Assembly: GCF_001905505.1 (NCBI RefSeq)
Contig: NZ_LIPG01000006.1
Coordinates: forward strand, 310,001 to 374,000
DNA from: Streptomyces sp. CB02058
GTDB lineage: Bacteria; Actinomycetota; Actinomycetes; Streptomycetales; Streptomycetaceae
Direction: 5' to 3'
Length of the DNA stretch: 64,000 bases
The position numbers were made by a program, and so were the translations under genes. How positions within the stretch are numbered: the stretch's first letter is position 1; each line of letters starts with the position of its first letter. A model generated the notes under the pieces. That model saw nothing but the letters and a program-made list of their open reading frames with translations. It was not told the origin of the DNA and made no database searches. Positions 1-9,445 of this stretch are shown here, piece after piece.

Positions 1-1
1 G

Positions 2-502
2 TGCACCGTCATTCCCGGACTCCTGCAGACGGAGGAGTACGCCAAGGTCGTGCTGCAGGGGTCGACCGACCCGGAGCAGCAGCTCGAACTCCGCCTGCAG
101 CGGCAGGAGCGCCTGGTGCACTCGGAGGGGCCCCGCCTCAACTTCATCCTCGACGAGGCCGCGGTCCGGAGGGTGATCGGTGGCGAGCGCACGATGAAGC
201 AGCAGATGGAGAAACTGCTGGCGGTGCAGGAACTGGAGAACGTCCAGATCAAGGTCGTCCCCTTCGCGGCCGGGATGTACCCGCAGTTCCGCGCCCCCTA
301 TGTCCTTTTCGAATTCGAGGACGAGGACGAGGACCTGATCGCCTACCTGGAGAAGCCGGACGGCCAGGTCTTCTTCAGTGAGCGGTCCTCGTATTCGGGT
401 ATGGGGAATGACCCGTCGGACTATCTGGACGCGTTCTGGACCGTGAGCAGGACCGTCGCCGAGGACCTCACGCCGGAATTCCTGTTCGGCAACGTGGCTT
501 AG
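2..502 (+). CDS. C-terminal part of a DUF5753 (XRE-type) DNA-binding protein, cut by the window start
   Basis: The open frame runs in from the left edge, so the N-terminal helix-turn-helix of this family lies outside the window. The visible part begins with the family hallmark IPGLLQTEEYA and continues with a DUF5753 body of about 160 residues ending EFLFGNVA. Such proteins are abundant actinobacterial cytoplasmic regulators related to BldB/WhiJ-system components and usually travel with a small DUF397 protein. Here a DUF397 gene does lie next door, but on the opposite strand and convergent. The family is clear; the regulated genes are unknown. Confidence 0.85.
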   Translation, partial: CTVIPGLLQTEEYAKVVLQGSTDPEQQLELRLQRQERLVHSEGPRLNFILDEAAVRRVIGGERTMKQQMEKLLAVQELENVQIKVVPFAAGMYPQFRAPYVLFEFEDEDEDLIAYLEKPDGQVFFSERSSYSGMGNDPSDYLDAFWTVSRTVAEDLTPEFLFGNVA

Positions 503-561
503 GGGGAGGCGTGCGGGATGGGTGAGATACGAAAGCCGTCGACAGGGCTCCCGGCCCGGCG

Positions 562-762
562 TCACGCATTCTCGTCGATGGCCGACGACTCCTTGACGAA
601 GCTCACGAAGGCATGCCAGCTCCCTTGCGACAGGGAAAGAACGGCGTGTTCGGGACAGCTCGAATTCCTCACCCAGACCTTTTCGGAAAGGGCAACCTCG
701 ACGCAGTCCGCCCCATTCGCGCACGAGGAACTCCTACGCCACCGTAAGGTCGATATCTCCAT
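562..762 (-). CDS. DUF397 small protein with a TTA codon
   Basis: The 66-residue product matches the DUF397 pattern: LRWRRSSSCANGADCVEVA, then VRNSS, then a WHAFVSFVK-type end. The ATG at 762 gives the normal family length; upstream extensions add nothing conserved, and a GGGGG stretch about 10 nt upstream could serve as ribosome site. DUF397 proteins are partners of XRE/DUF5753 regulators such as the one just upstream, which is convergent here rather than co-directional. Codon 6 (745-747) is TTA, so full translation should need the bldA leucyl-tRNA. The molecular role of DUF397 is not established. Confidence 0.8.
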   Translation of the reverse strand: MEISTLRWRRSSSCANGADCVEVALSEKVWVRNSSCPEHAVLSLSQGSWHAFVSFVKESSAIDENA

Positions 763-965
763 ACTGCCGCGACCCCCGCCTTCTGCAGCACACAGAAAAC
801 CGCAAACTCGTCCAAGCCGAGTATGCGGCAGGTCATTGTGCATGCCAAGAGCGTCGCACGCGCAGAGGAATCCCGATAAAGCACTGGAAATCGGGACAAA
901 ATGTGGCCATGGGTGAGAGTTGTCCGAAAAGCGTGGCACTGTCTTGAACCCAATGGCACAGCAAA

Positions 966-1014
966 AGGGGAGCTCCGTGGCCTTGCCGGCAAGCATCCGG
1001 CCGCGGACTCCCCT
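966..1014. terminator. Long GC-rich hairpin before the small ORF at 1059
   Basis: AGGGGAG at 966-972 pairs with CTCCCCT at 1008-1014, and the inner arms TCCGTGGCC and GGCCGCGGA continue the stem with one G-U pair. There is no U-tract. It could terminate transcription or act as a leader structure for the following ORF. The stretch 763-1058 otherwise holds no gene that I can support. Confidence 0.45.
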
Positions 1015-1058
1015 GAGCGAAGCAACCCCTGATGAGGTCAGGAAAGGAAGCTCCAGCC

Positions 1059-1229
1059 ATGCAGTTTAGCGGCTTACCCCAGGACGGACACCCCGCAGGC
1101 ACGAAACGGAAGGTGCGCACCAGGACACGGTGGGTGCGCATGGCGGGTGTCCACGCACTCCGCGGCGCCGCCTCGGCGTTCGGTGCGGGGGCCGTGTCCC
1201 TGGTCCTCTGGTGGATCCAGAGCCGGTGA
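1059..1229 (+). CDS. Small hypothetical protein with C-terminal hydrophobic segment and a TTA codon
   Basis: The ATG at 1059 is preceded by GGAAAGGAAG with good spacing. The 56-residue product has a basic N-terminal half (KRKVRTRTRWVR) and a short hydrophobic end, AFGAGAVSLVLWWIQ, that could insert in a membrane. An in-frame ATG at 1032 has no comparable ribosome site. Codon 6 (1074-1076) is TTA, which marks possible bldA dependence. I recognise no function. That it is real rests on the ribosome site and the membrane-like end. Confidence 0.5.
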   Translation: MQFSGLPQDGHPAGTKRKVRTRTRWVRMAGVHALRGAASAFGAGAVSLVLWWIQSR

Positions 1230-1344
1230 TCCGAGCACCCGTCGCCGCTGCCGTCCCGCATCCGCGTGGCGGCAGCGGCCCCGGACGTGAGCGGCGCGCC
1301 GGGTGCCGGGCCGGGCTCCCGGCCCGGCACCCACGGACGGCCCG

Positions 1345-2205
1345 TCAGTCGTACGGGTAGAAGCCCGAGCCCGTCTTGCGGCCGAGGCGGCCCGCGTCGA
1401 CCATGCGCTGGAGCAGCGGGGGAGCGGCGTACAGGGGCTCCTTGTACTCGGCGTACATCGAGTCGGCGACCGAGGCCACGGTGTCCAGGCCGATCAGGTC
1501 GGCGAGCTTCAGCGGGCCCATCGGATGGGCGCAGCCCATCTCCATGCCGTTGTCGATGTCCTCGCGGCTGGCGATGCCCGACTCGAACATCCGGATCGCC
1601 GAGAGGAGGTACGGGATCAGCAGGGCGTTGACGACGAAGCCGGACCGGTCCTGGGCGCGGATCGCGTGCTTGTCGAGCACGTCGTGCACGACGGCTTCGG
1701 CACGCTTTATGGTCTCGTCGGACGTCGTCAGCGCGGGAATCAGTTCGACGAGCCGCTGCACCGGGGCCGGGTTGAAGAAGTGGATGCCGATGACCTGGTC
1801 CGGCCGGGAGGTCGCCACGGCGAGCTTCACCAGCGGGATGGACGAGGTGTTCGAGGCGAGGATCGCGTCCGGCCGGGTCACCACCTGGTCGAGCACCTGG
1901 AAGATCTCGGTCTTGACCTGCTCGTTCTCCACGACGGCCTCGATCACGAGATCGCGGTCGGCGAACTCCCCGAGGTCGGTGGTGAAGCTGAGGCGCGCGA
2001 GGGTCTCGTCGCGCTCCTCCTCGGTGATCTTGCCGCGCTCGGCCGCCTTCGAGAGCGAGTTGTGCAGCCGGGTACGCCCTATCTCCAGGGCCTCGCCGGT
2101 GGTCTCCGCCACCTTGACCTCGAGGCCGCTGCGGGCGCACACCTCCGCGATGCCTGCGCCCATCTGGCCACAGCCGACCACTCCGACGCGTGCAATGTCG
2201 GCCAT
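1345..2205 (-). CDS. 3-hydroxybutyryl-CoA dehydrogenase
   Basis: A 286-residue member of the 3-hydroxyacyl-CoA dehydrogenase family, which interconverts acetoacetyl-CoA and 3-hydroxybutyryl-CoA with NAD(P) in fatty-acid or polyhydroxybutyrate metabolism. The N-terminal Rossmann motif GVVGCGQMGAGIAE, the catalytic-histidine region GIHFFNPAP and the C-terminal helical domain ending TGSGFYPYD are all present at the usual length. I chose ATG 2205 because GAGGTGA lies 8 nt upstream; GTG 2217 would add four residues and has a weaker site. It stands alone, so the pathway cannot be read from context. Confidence 0.92.
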   Translation of the reverse strand: MADIARVGVVGCGQMGAGIAEVCARSGLEVKVAETTGEALEIGRTRLHNSLSKAAERGKITEEERDETLARLSFTTDLGEFADRDLVIEAVVENEQVKTEIFQVLDQVVTRPDAILASNTSSIPLVKLAVATSRPDQVIGIHFFNPAPVQRLVELIPALTTSDETIKRAEAVVHDVLDKHAIRAQDRSGFVVNALLIPYLLSAIRMFESGIASREDIDNGMEMGCAHPMGPLKLADLIGLDTVASVADSMYAEYKEPLYAAPPLLQRMVDAGRLGRKTGSGFYPYD

Positions 2206-2401
2206 AGAGTCCGTCACCTCGTGCCTTTCGCTGATCTTCGTGCGGCAGTCCCGTTTGATTCCGGTGCCCGCCTCGACCCCACGACGTTACTCCGCGATCC
2301 GGCTCCGGTGAGCTGCGGGTCGCGCGGGCCGGGGGCGGGCATGATCTGCGTCACGCAATGGCGGAGTGACACACGGGAACAGCGGAACGAGAGGTGGGCA
2401 C

Positions 2402-3649
2402 ATGCGTCGTATGGGCCGAAGGTCATTCGTGGTGGGCGCGGCCGGGACGGTCGCCGCGCTGATGACGGCGGGCGACGCCGTCGCGGCGCACCGGCACCCT
2501 CGCAGGCGCCGCAGGGCCGGGGCGGGGGAGATGCGCGGCATGTGGATCGCCACCGTCGCCAACATCGACTGGCCGTCCGCGCCCGGCCTGAGCGCCGCCG
2601 TCCAGCGGGCCGAGCTGATCGCCCATCTGGACCGCGCGGTGGAGCTGCGGCTGAACGCCGTCGTCCTCCAGGTCCGGCCGACCGCGGACGCCCTGTGGCC
2701 GTCGCCGTACGAGCCGTGGGCCCAGTGCCTCACCGGAGTCCAGGGCAAGGACCCGGGGTGGGACCCGCTGGGGACGGCGGTGAGCGAGGCGCACGCCCGC
2801 GGTCTGGAGCTGCACGCGTGGTTCAACCCGTACCGGATCGCCAACCACACGGACCCCTCGCGTCTCGTCGCCTCCCACCCTGCACGGGTGCACCCGGACT
2901 GGGTCCTGCCCTACGGCGGGAAGCTCTACTACAACCCCGGGCTGCCCGAGGTCAGGTCCTTCGTGCAGGACGCCATGCTCGACGCGGTGAGCCGTTACGC
3001 GATCGACGCGGTGCACTGGGACGACTACTTCTACCCCTACCCGGTGGCCGGACAGGTCTTCGCCGACGACGAGGCGTACGCGATGTACGGCGGGGACTTC
3101 CCCGACCGGGCCGCCTGGCGCCGCGACAACACGGACCAGCTGGTGCGGGAGACCGCCGAGCGCATCAAGGAGGTCAGGAGCGGGGTCAGGTTCGGCATCA
3201 GCCCCTTCGGGGTGTGGCGCAACGCCTCGACCGATCCGCTGGGCTCGGCGACCTCGGCGGGCGTGCAGACGTACGACGACCTCTACGCCGACACCCGGAA
3301 ATGGGTGAAGGAGGGCTGGATCGACTACATCTGCCCGCAGATCTACTGGAACATCGGGCTCCCCGCCGCCGACTACGCGAAGCTGCTGCCCTGGTGGGCC
3401 GAGACGGTCCGGGGCACGGGCGTCGGGCTCTACGTGGGGGAGGCGCTGTACAAGGCGGGCGACCCCGCCCAGCCGGCCGCCTGGCAGGACCCGGCCGAAC
3501 TCTCGCGGCACCTCGACTTCGCCGCCGGGTACCCCGAGGTGGGCGGCCACATCTACTTCTCCGCGAAGCACGTGAAGGCCGACCCCGTCGGGGCCATGGC
3601 CCGAGTGGTGGCCGACCACTACCAGGTGCGGGCCCGCGCCCCCCGCTGA
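2402..3649 (+). CDS. Tat-exported family 10 glycosylhydrolase-like protein (DUF187/GHL10 type)
   Basis: A 415-residue secreted protein. The N-terminus MRRMGRRSFVVGAAGTV carries a twin-arginine signal followed by a hydrophobic stretch and an AVAA cleavage region. The mature part starts RGMWIATVANIDWPS, the opening of the YngK-like TIM-barrel family, and keeps the signatures HAWFNPYR, DYFYPYP and CPQIYWNIG. The family is predicted to act on polysaccharide or peptidoglycan, but the substrate is unknown. ATG 2402 sits behind GAGAGGTGGG; the in-frame start at 2366 would bury the signal peptide. A short palindrome TGCGTCACGCA lies at 2347-2357 upstream. Confidence 0.85.
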   Translation: MRRMGRRSFVVGAAGTVAALMTAGDAVAAHRHPRRRRRAGAGEMRGMWIATVANIDWPSAPGLSAAVQRAELIAHLDRAVELRLNAVVLQVRPTADALWPSPYEPWAQCLTGVQGKDPGWDPLGTAVSEAHARGLELHAWFNPYRIANHTDPSRLVASHPARVHPDWVLPYGGKLYYNPGLPEVRSFVQDAMLDAVSRYAIDAVHWDDYFYPYPVAGQVFADDEAYAMYGGDFPDRAAWRRDNTDQLVRETAERIKEVRSGVRFGISPFGVWRNASTDPLGSATSAGVQTYDDLYADTRKWVKEGWIDYICPQIYWNIGLPAADYAKLLPWWAETVRGTGVGLYVGEALYKAGDPAQPAAWQDPAELSRHLDFAAGYPEVGGHIYFSAKHVKADPVGAMARVVADHYQVRARAPR

Positions 3650-3670
3650 GCCGGGCCGCCGCGCCTGATC

Positions 3671-3713
3671 CGCGCGTGCGCCGGGAACCACTCGTGCCCC
3701 CGGCGCACGCGCG
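3671..3713. terminator. Bidirectional terminator hairpin
   Basis: A perfect 15-bp inverted repeat, CGCGCGTGCGCCGGG at 3671-3685 and its complement at 3699-3713, encloses a 13-nt loop. It sits between the convergent ends of the glycosylhydrolase-like gene and the DUF1918 gene and can serve both. Confidence 0.75.
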
Positions 3714-3715
3714 CT

Positions 3716-3919
3716 CTACCGCTTCCGGTCCTCGGGGGCGGCGTGCTGGACGACGCTGTCGGGGCCCGGGGACCTGATCGATTCATGACCGTCCTCGAAG
3801 CGCAGGCGGTACGGGGGACCGCCCTGGTCGCCGAGCACTTCGATGATCTCTGCGACCCGGTCGTGCTGTCCCACGGTCCTGCCGTGCGTCAGCAGCCGGT
3901 CGCCCGCGTGTGCCTCCAT
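3716..3919 (-). CDS. DUF1918 domain protein
   Basis: A 67-residue protein matching DUF1918: MEAHAGDRLLTHGRTVG, then GGPPYRLRFEDGHES, then PGPDSVV. The fold is a small SH3-like barrel; the function is unknown. The ATG at 3919 has an excellent ribosome site, GAGGAGGT, 9 nt upstream, and gives the conserved start; the longer frame from 3937 is not supported. Confidence 0.85.
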   Translation of the reverse strand: MEAHAGDRLLTHGRTVGQHDRVAEIIEVLGDQGGPPYRLRFEDGHESIRSPGPDSVVQHAAPEDRKR

Positions 3920-3961
3920 CGGGAGTGACCTCCTCACGGGTGGCGGTCCATGTGGACAAGT

Positions 3962-4994
<1,033 letters not shown>

Positions 4995-4996
<2 letters not shown>

Positions 4997-6446
4997 GCAC
5001 GAGCGTAGCAGTGTGGCAGAGCTGGTGAGTTCCCTTCGGAGTGAGCTCAACCGCTACTCACCTGGTGGAAAGCTGCCGTCCAGCCGGGCCCTCGTCGAGC
5101 GCTACAGGGTCAGCCCCGTGACCGTCTCCCGGGCCATCGCGCAGCTCGCCGCCGAAGGCCTCGTCGTCACCCGCCCCGGCTCCGGCGCCTTCCGCGCCGA
5201 GGCGCGCGCCGCGCTCCCCGCCCCCGGTGACACCTCCTGGCAGGAGGTGTCCCTCAGCGGTGACAGCGGACCCGAGGTCGTCCCGCGCACCGTCGACGCG
5301 TCGGGGGTCCTCGTCACCCTCGCCGCACCGCCGCCCGGAGTGATCGAGTTCAACGGGGGCTACCTCCACCCAGGCCTCCAGCCCGAGCGGGCCCTGGCCG
5401 ACGCCCTGGCCCGGGCCGGACGCCGGCCGGGCGCGTGGGGCAGGCCGCCCACCGACGGGCTGGCCGAACTGCGCTCCTGGTTCGCCCGGGAGATCGGTCC
5501 CTCCGTCACCGGGGCCGACGTCCTGGTCACCGCCGGAGGGCAGAGCGCCCTGGCCACCGCGCTGCGGGCGCTCGCCCCGCCCGGTGCTCCCGTCCTCGTC
5601 GAATCGCCCACCTATCCGGGCATGCTGGCCGCCGCCCGCGCCACCGGGCTGCGGCCGGTCCCGGTACCGGTGGACGCCGACGGGGTGCGGCCCGACCTGC
5701 TCGAAGCCGCGTTTCGCGCCACCGGGGCCAGGGTCTTCGTCTGCCAGCCGCTCTTCCAGAACCCGACGGGCGCGGTTCTCGCCCCGGAGCGGCGCGAACG
5801 GATCGTGCGGGCCGCCCGCGAGGCCGGAGCCTTCGTCGTCGAGGACGACTTCGCCCGCCATCTCGTCCACGCGGACGCCGGCCCCCTGCCCGAGCCCTTG
5901 GTGGCGCACGACCCGGACGGTGTCGTCGTCCATGTGCGCTCGCTCACCAAGATCACCTCGCCCAGTCTCCGGGTCGGCGCCCTGGCCGCCCGCGGCCCCG
6001 TGCTGGAACGGCTGCGCGCCATCCAGGTCGTCGACAGCTTCTTCGTGCCGCGCCCGATCCAGGAGGCCGCGCTCGAACTCGTCGGCTCTCCTTCCTGGGA
6101 GCGCCATCTCCGCACCGTGGCAGCCGAACTCGCCGCGCGCCGCACCGCGATGACGGCCGCCGTCCGCAGCGAGCTGCCCGAACTCGCCCTGCCGCACGTG
6201 CCGTCGGGTGGCGGCAGCATCTGGCTCCGGTTGCCGGGCCCGGTGGCCGGAGAGCCCGCCCTGGTCTCCGCCGCCCTGCGGGCCGGCGTCGCCGTGGCTC
6301 CCGGCAGCCCGTACCACTGCGCCGAACCCCCCGCCGGACACATCAGGCTGAGCTTCGCGGCGGTGTCCGGTCCCGCCGAGATCGCCGAGGGCGTGCGCAG
6401 GCTGCGTGCCGCCTGCGACGAGCGGGGGGTAGCCTCCCCGTCATGA
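4995..6446 (+). CDS. MocR/PdxR-type regulator: GntR HTH fused to a class I aminotransferase domain
   Basis: A 483-residue fusion. Residues 1-70 form a GntR winged helix (KLPSSRALVERYRVSPVTVSR); residues from about 110 are a fold-type I PLP domain with QPLFQNPTG and the PLP lysine at K319 in SLTKITSPSLRVG. MocR proteins are PLP-sensing DNA-binding regulators, not enzymes, and often control the gene they diverge from, here an EamA exporter. The start is the ATG at 4995, overlapping the transporter start. The stop overlaps the next gene as ATGA, so an acetyltransferase is co-translated. Confidence 0.92.
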
Positions 6447-6880
6447 CGGTCGACGACACGCCCGAGCGGCGTCACGAGATCTCCAGCGACCCCGCCCGCC
6501 TCGACGCGGCCCGCATCCACCACTGGCTCTCCACGGACGCGTACTGGGCCCTCGGCCGCACCCGCGCGTACCAGGACCGTGCCATCGCGGGCTCGCTCAA
6601 CTTCGGTGCGTACGACGTCGTGACGGGCGAACAGGCCGCCTACGCCAGGGTGGTCACCGACCACGCCTCCTTCGCGTGGCTCTGCGACGTGTACGTCGAC
6701 CGGGAGGCCCGGGGCAGCGGCCTCGGGACCCGGATCGTCACCGCCGTCCGTGACCACCTGGAGCCGCTGGGAGTGCGCCGGATACTCCTCGCGACGAACG
6801 ACGCCCACGGGGTCTACGCGAAGGCGGGGTTCGAGCCGCTCGCCGAACCGGACATGTGGATGGCCCTCAAGCTCGGCTGA
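6443..6880 (+). CDS. GNAT family N-acetyltransferase
   Basis: A 145-residue GNAT protein with the acetyl-CoA-binding motif A in VYVDREARGSGLGTRIV and the C-terminal ATNDAHGVYAKAGFEPL motif. It starts in an ATGA overlap with the MocR regulator, so the two are one operon. Homologues of this compact type are annotated as acetyltransferases of unknown substrate; coupling to MocR/EamA suggests a small amine or amino-acid substrate, which is inference. Confidence 0.88.
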   Translation: MTVDDTPERRHEISSDPARLDAARIHHWLSTDAYWALGRTRAYQDRAIAGSLNFGAYDVVTGEQAAYARVVTDHASFAWLCDVYVDREARGSGLGTRIVTAVRDHLEPLGVRRILLATNDAHGVYAKAGFEPLAEPDMWMALKLG

Positions 6881-6916
6881 CCCGGAGGGCGTTCGCACAG
6901 ACGGCCCGTCCCCCTC

Positions 6917-6945
6917 TTGACCGGTGCGGCGCCGGGCCCCACGAT
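6917..6945 (+). promoter_or_regulatory. Candidate promoter giving a leaderless transcript
   Basis: TTGACC at 6917-6922 and CACGAT at 6940-6945 are separated by 17 bp. Transcription would begin at about 6952, at the ATG of the next gene (6953), which has no purine-rich ribosome site. Confidence 0.4.
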
Positions 6946-6952
6946 CGCGCCC

Positions 6953-7528
6953 ATGAGTGTTCGGGTGTCCCTGGTCGCCGCAGCGCGCAGCTCCGCCCTC
7001 CTCGCCGAGCGTTTCGACGACGACCGGCCGCTCGACCACGCCGGCTGGCGTGAGGTCCAGCTCGCCGCCCACACCCTGGTGCGGCTCGGCGCCGCGGAGC
7101 TGCGCTACTGCTCGCCGACCCCGCGCAGCCGCGCCACGGGCGACGCCCTGGGCTTCGCCCCGCTCGTCCAGCTCGCACTGCGCGACTGCGACATGGGCCG
7201 CTGGAGGGGGCTGACCCTCTCGGAGGTCGCCGCCCGTGAACCGGCCGCGGTGGATGCCTGGCTCGCCGACCCGCGCTCCGCCCCGCACGGCGGGGAATCC
7301 CTGCTCGCCTTCATATCCAGGGTGGGGAGCTGGCTCGACACCCGGCCGGTCCAGGAGGGCGCCCTCGTCGCCGTCGCCGAACCCGCGGTCGTGCGCGCGG
7401 TCCTGGTGTACGCCCTCAAGGCCCCGCCGTCGACGTACTGGAACGTCGACGTCCGCCCGCTCTCCGCCGTGACGATCACCGGACTCCCGGGGCGCTGGAG
7501 CGTCAGCTTCGAGGCGCTCCCCCGCTGA
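6953..7528 (+). CDS. Histidine-phosphatase-superfamily protein lacking the catalytic histidines
   Basis: A 191-residue protein with the overall layout of phosphoglycerate-mutase-like phosphatases: an N-terminal strand, the CSPTPRSRATGDALG segment that resembles the usual arginine motif, a GGESLLAFISRV helix, and a C-terminal strand. Where active members have RHG, this one has VAAARSSAL, and where the second catalytic histidine belongs it has AVAEPAVVRA. Both catalytic His positions are therefore replaced, so it is probably not a phosphatase. Similar degenerate proteins, as I recall, occur in other Streptomyces. A leaderless start at 6953 is likely. Confidence 0.75.
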   Translation: MSVRVSLVAAARSSALLAERFDDDRPLDHAGWREVQLAAHTLVRLGAAELRYCSPTPRSRATGDALGFAPLVQLALRDCDMGRWRGLTLSEVAAREPAAVDAWLADPRSAPHGGESLLAFISRVGSWLDTRPVQEGALVAVAEPAVVRAVLVYALKAPPSTYWNVDVRPLSAVTITGLPGRWSVSFEALPR

Positions 7529-7622
7529 CCGGGTCACCCGGTCGAAGGAACGGGCCGTACAGCGCCTTCCCGCCAGTCCGACCAGTCGGTATGGTGCGTG
7601 CCACCGAGACGAGGAGAGACCT

Positions 7623-8783
7623 GTGCCGCAGATCCATGGCCACTGTGACGACCGGTTCGCGGCGGTACGCGACGCGTTCGAGGCGAACTTCGCCGAGCGC
7701 GACGAACTGGGCGCCGCGGTCACCGTCCTGCTCGACGGCGCCCCCGTGGTGGACCTCTGGGGCGGCTGGGCCGACGGGGAGCGGACCCGCCCGTGGGAGC
7801 GGGACACCGTGGTCAACGTCTGGTCCACGACGAAGGGCCCGACCGCGCTCTGCGCCCACGTCCTCGTCGACCGCGGCCTCCTGGACCTGGACGCCCCCGT
7901 CTCCGCGTACTGGCCCGAATTCGCCGCCGCGGGCAAGGAATCCGTCCGCGTACGCCATCTGCTCTCGCACCGCTCCGGGGTCGCGGGCCTGCGCGATCCG
8001 CACACCCTCGCCGAGCTCTACGACTGGGAGCTGACCACGGCGCGCCTCGCGGCCACCGAGCCCTGGTGGGAGCCGGGTACCCGCTCCGGCTACCACGCCA
8101 TCTCGTACGGCTTCCTCGTCGGCGAGGTCGTCCGCCGGATCACCGGTCTGCTGCCCGGGGAGTTCCTGCGGCAGGAGATCACCGGACCGCTCGGCATCGA
8201 CTTCACCGTCGGCTTCCCCGAGAAGGAGGCAGGCCGGGTCGCCGAACTCGTCCAGCCCAAGGACGTCTCCCGCGAACAGGCCGCCCTCTTCGCCACGATG
8301 GAGCCGGTGGCCATCGCCTCCCTGCTCAACCCCGGCACCGGCACCGCCGCCGCCAACACCCCCGAGTGGCGTGCCGCCGAGATCCCCGCCGCCAACGGCC
8401 ACGGAACGGCCCGCGGGGTCGCCGCCCTCTACGGCATCCTCGCCGGACGCGGCAGCCTCGACGGCAGGCGCGTCCTCTCCGAGGAGGCGGCCGAGCGGGT
8501 CCGCGAGGGCCAGGGCAGCTGCCGCGACCTGGTGCTCGGAGCCGGCTTCGCCCACGAGACCGAGCTGGGCCTCGGCCTCTGGCTGAGCGGCCCCAACGCC
8601 AGCTACGGCCCGAACCCGCGTGCCGTGGGCCATGACGGTGCGGGCGGCTCCTGCGGCCTCGCCGACCCGGAGGCCGGGATCGCGCTCGGTTACGTCATGA
8701 ACCGCATGGGCCCCCACATCGCCGACGACCCGCGCAAGATGGCGCTGGTCGACGCGGTGTACGGAGCGCTCCCGGCTCAGTAG
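7623..8783 (+). CDS. Serine hydrolase of the beta-lactamase/EstB family
   Basis: A 386-residue class C beta-lactamase-like hydrolase. The nucleophile motif STTK spans residues 68-71, the YxN-equivalent is YHAISYG, and the C-terminal region has the glycine-rich GHDGAGGS motif that replaces KTG in esterase members. No signal peptide is visible, so a cytoplasmic esterase is more likely than an antibiotic resistance enzyme. GTG 7623 follows GAGGAGAG. The 3' end overlaps the convergent response regulator by 7 bp. Confidence 0.88.
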   Translation: MPQIHGHCDDRFAAVRDAFEANFAERDELGAAVTVLLDGAPVVDLWGGWADGERTRPWERDTVVNVWSTTKGPTALCAHVLVDRGLLDLDAPVSAYWPEFAAAGKESVRVRHLLSHRSGVAGLRDPHTLAELYDWELTTARLAATEPWWEPGTRSGYHAISYGFLVGEVVRRITGLLPGEFLRQEITGPLGIDFTVGFPEKEAGRVAELVQPKDVSREQAALFATMEPVAIASLLNPGTGTAAANTPEWRAAEIPAANGHGTARGVAALYGILAGRGSLDGRRVLSEEAAERVREGQGSCRDLVLGAGFAHETELGLGLWLSGPNASYGPNPRAVGHDGAGGSCGLADPEAGIALGYVMNRMGPHIADDPRKMALVDAVYGALPAQ

Positions 8784-9445
8784 CCCGACGGCCGGACCAG
8801 CCCCGACTCGTACGCGAACACGGCGGCCTGGGTCCGGTCGCGCAGGCCCAGCTTGACCAGGATCCGGCTCACATGGGTCTTCACCGTCTGTTCCGCGACG
8901 ATCAGCCGGGCCGCGATCTCGGCGTTCGACAGGCCCTGCGCGATCAGGGACAGCACCTCGGTCTCCCGCTCCGTCAGGTCGCCGACGCGCTCCTTCCGGG
9001 GAGCGCGCGGCCCGGTGCTCACCCGCGAGAACTCGGCGATCAGACGCTTGGTGATGTTCGGGGCGAGCAGTGCGTCCCCGGCCGCCACCACCCGCACCGC
9101 CTGGGCGAGTTCGTCGGCCGATGCGTCCTTCAGCAGAAAGCCGGAGGCGCCCGCGCGCAGCGCCTCGTACACGTACTCGTCGAGGTCGAAGGTGGTCAGG
9201 ACGAGGACGCGGACGGCCGCGCCAGGTGTCCCGGTGATGCGGCGCGTGGCGTCGATACCGCCGAGGCGTGGCATCCGTATGTCCATCAGGACGACATCGG
9301 GGGCGAGTTCGTCCGCCTTCTCGACGGCCTCCACACCGTCCACCGCCTGGCCGACGACCTCGATGCCCTCCTCGGCGTTCAGCAGCACCGTGAACCCCTG
9401 GCGGACCATCATCTGGTCGTCGGCGATCAGCACGCGGATGGTCAT
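8777..9445 (-). CDS. NarL/LuxR-type two-component response regulator
   Basis: A 222-residue regulator. The receiver domain (about 1-120) has the acidic pair in IADDQ, the phospho-acceptor D55 in LMDIRMP and the lysine in LLKDAS. The LuxR-type helix-turn-helix (about 155-215) reads LTERETEVLSLIAQGLSNAE. The start codon overlaps the kinase stop as ATGA, so the pair is translationally coupled. It is the last gene of an operon headed by a DUF1023 hydrolase and an acyltransferase. Target genes are unknown. Confidence 0.95.
   Translation of the reverse strand: MTIRVLIADDQMMVRQGFTVLLNAEEGIEVVGQAVDGVEAVEKADELAPDVVLMDIRMPRLGGIDATRRITGTPGAAVRVLVLTTFDLDEYVYEALRAGASGFLLKDASADELAQAVRVVAAGDALLAPNITKRLIAEFSRVSTGPRAPRKERVGDLTERETEVLSLIAQGLSNAEIAARLIVAEQTVKTHVSRILVKLGLRDRTQAAVFAYESGLVRPSGY

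Noticed and set aside
1303..3777. 824-codon plus-strand frame spanning dehydrogenase and glycosylhydrolase genes
   Set aside because: It runs antisense through one real gene and out of frame through another; no ribosome site or domain.
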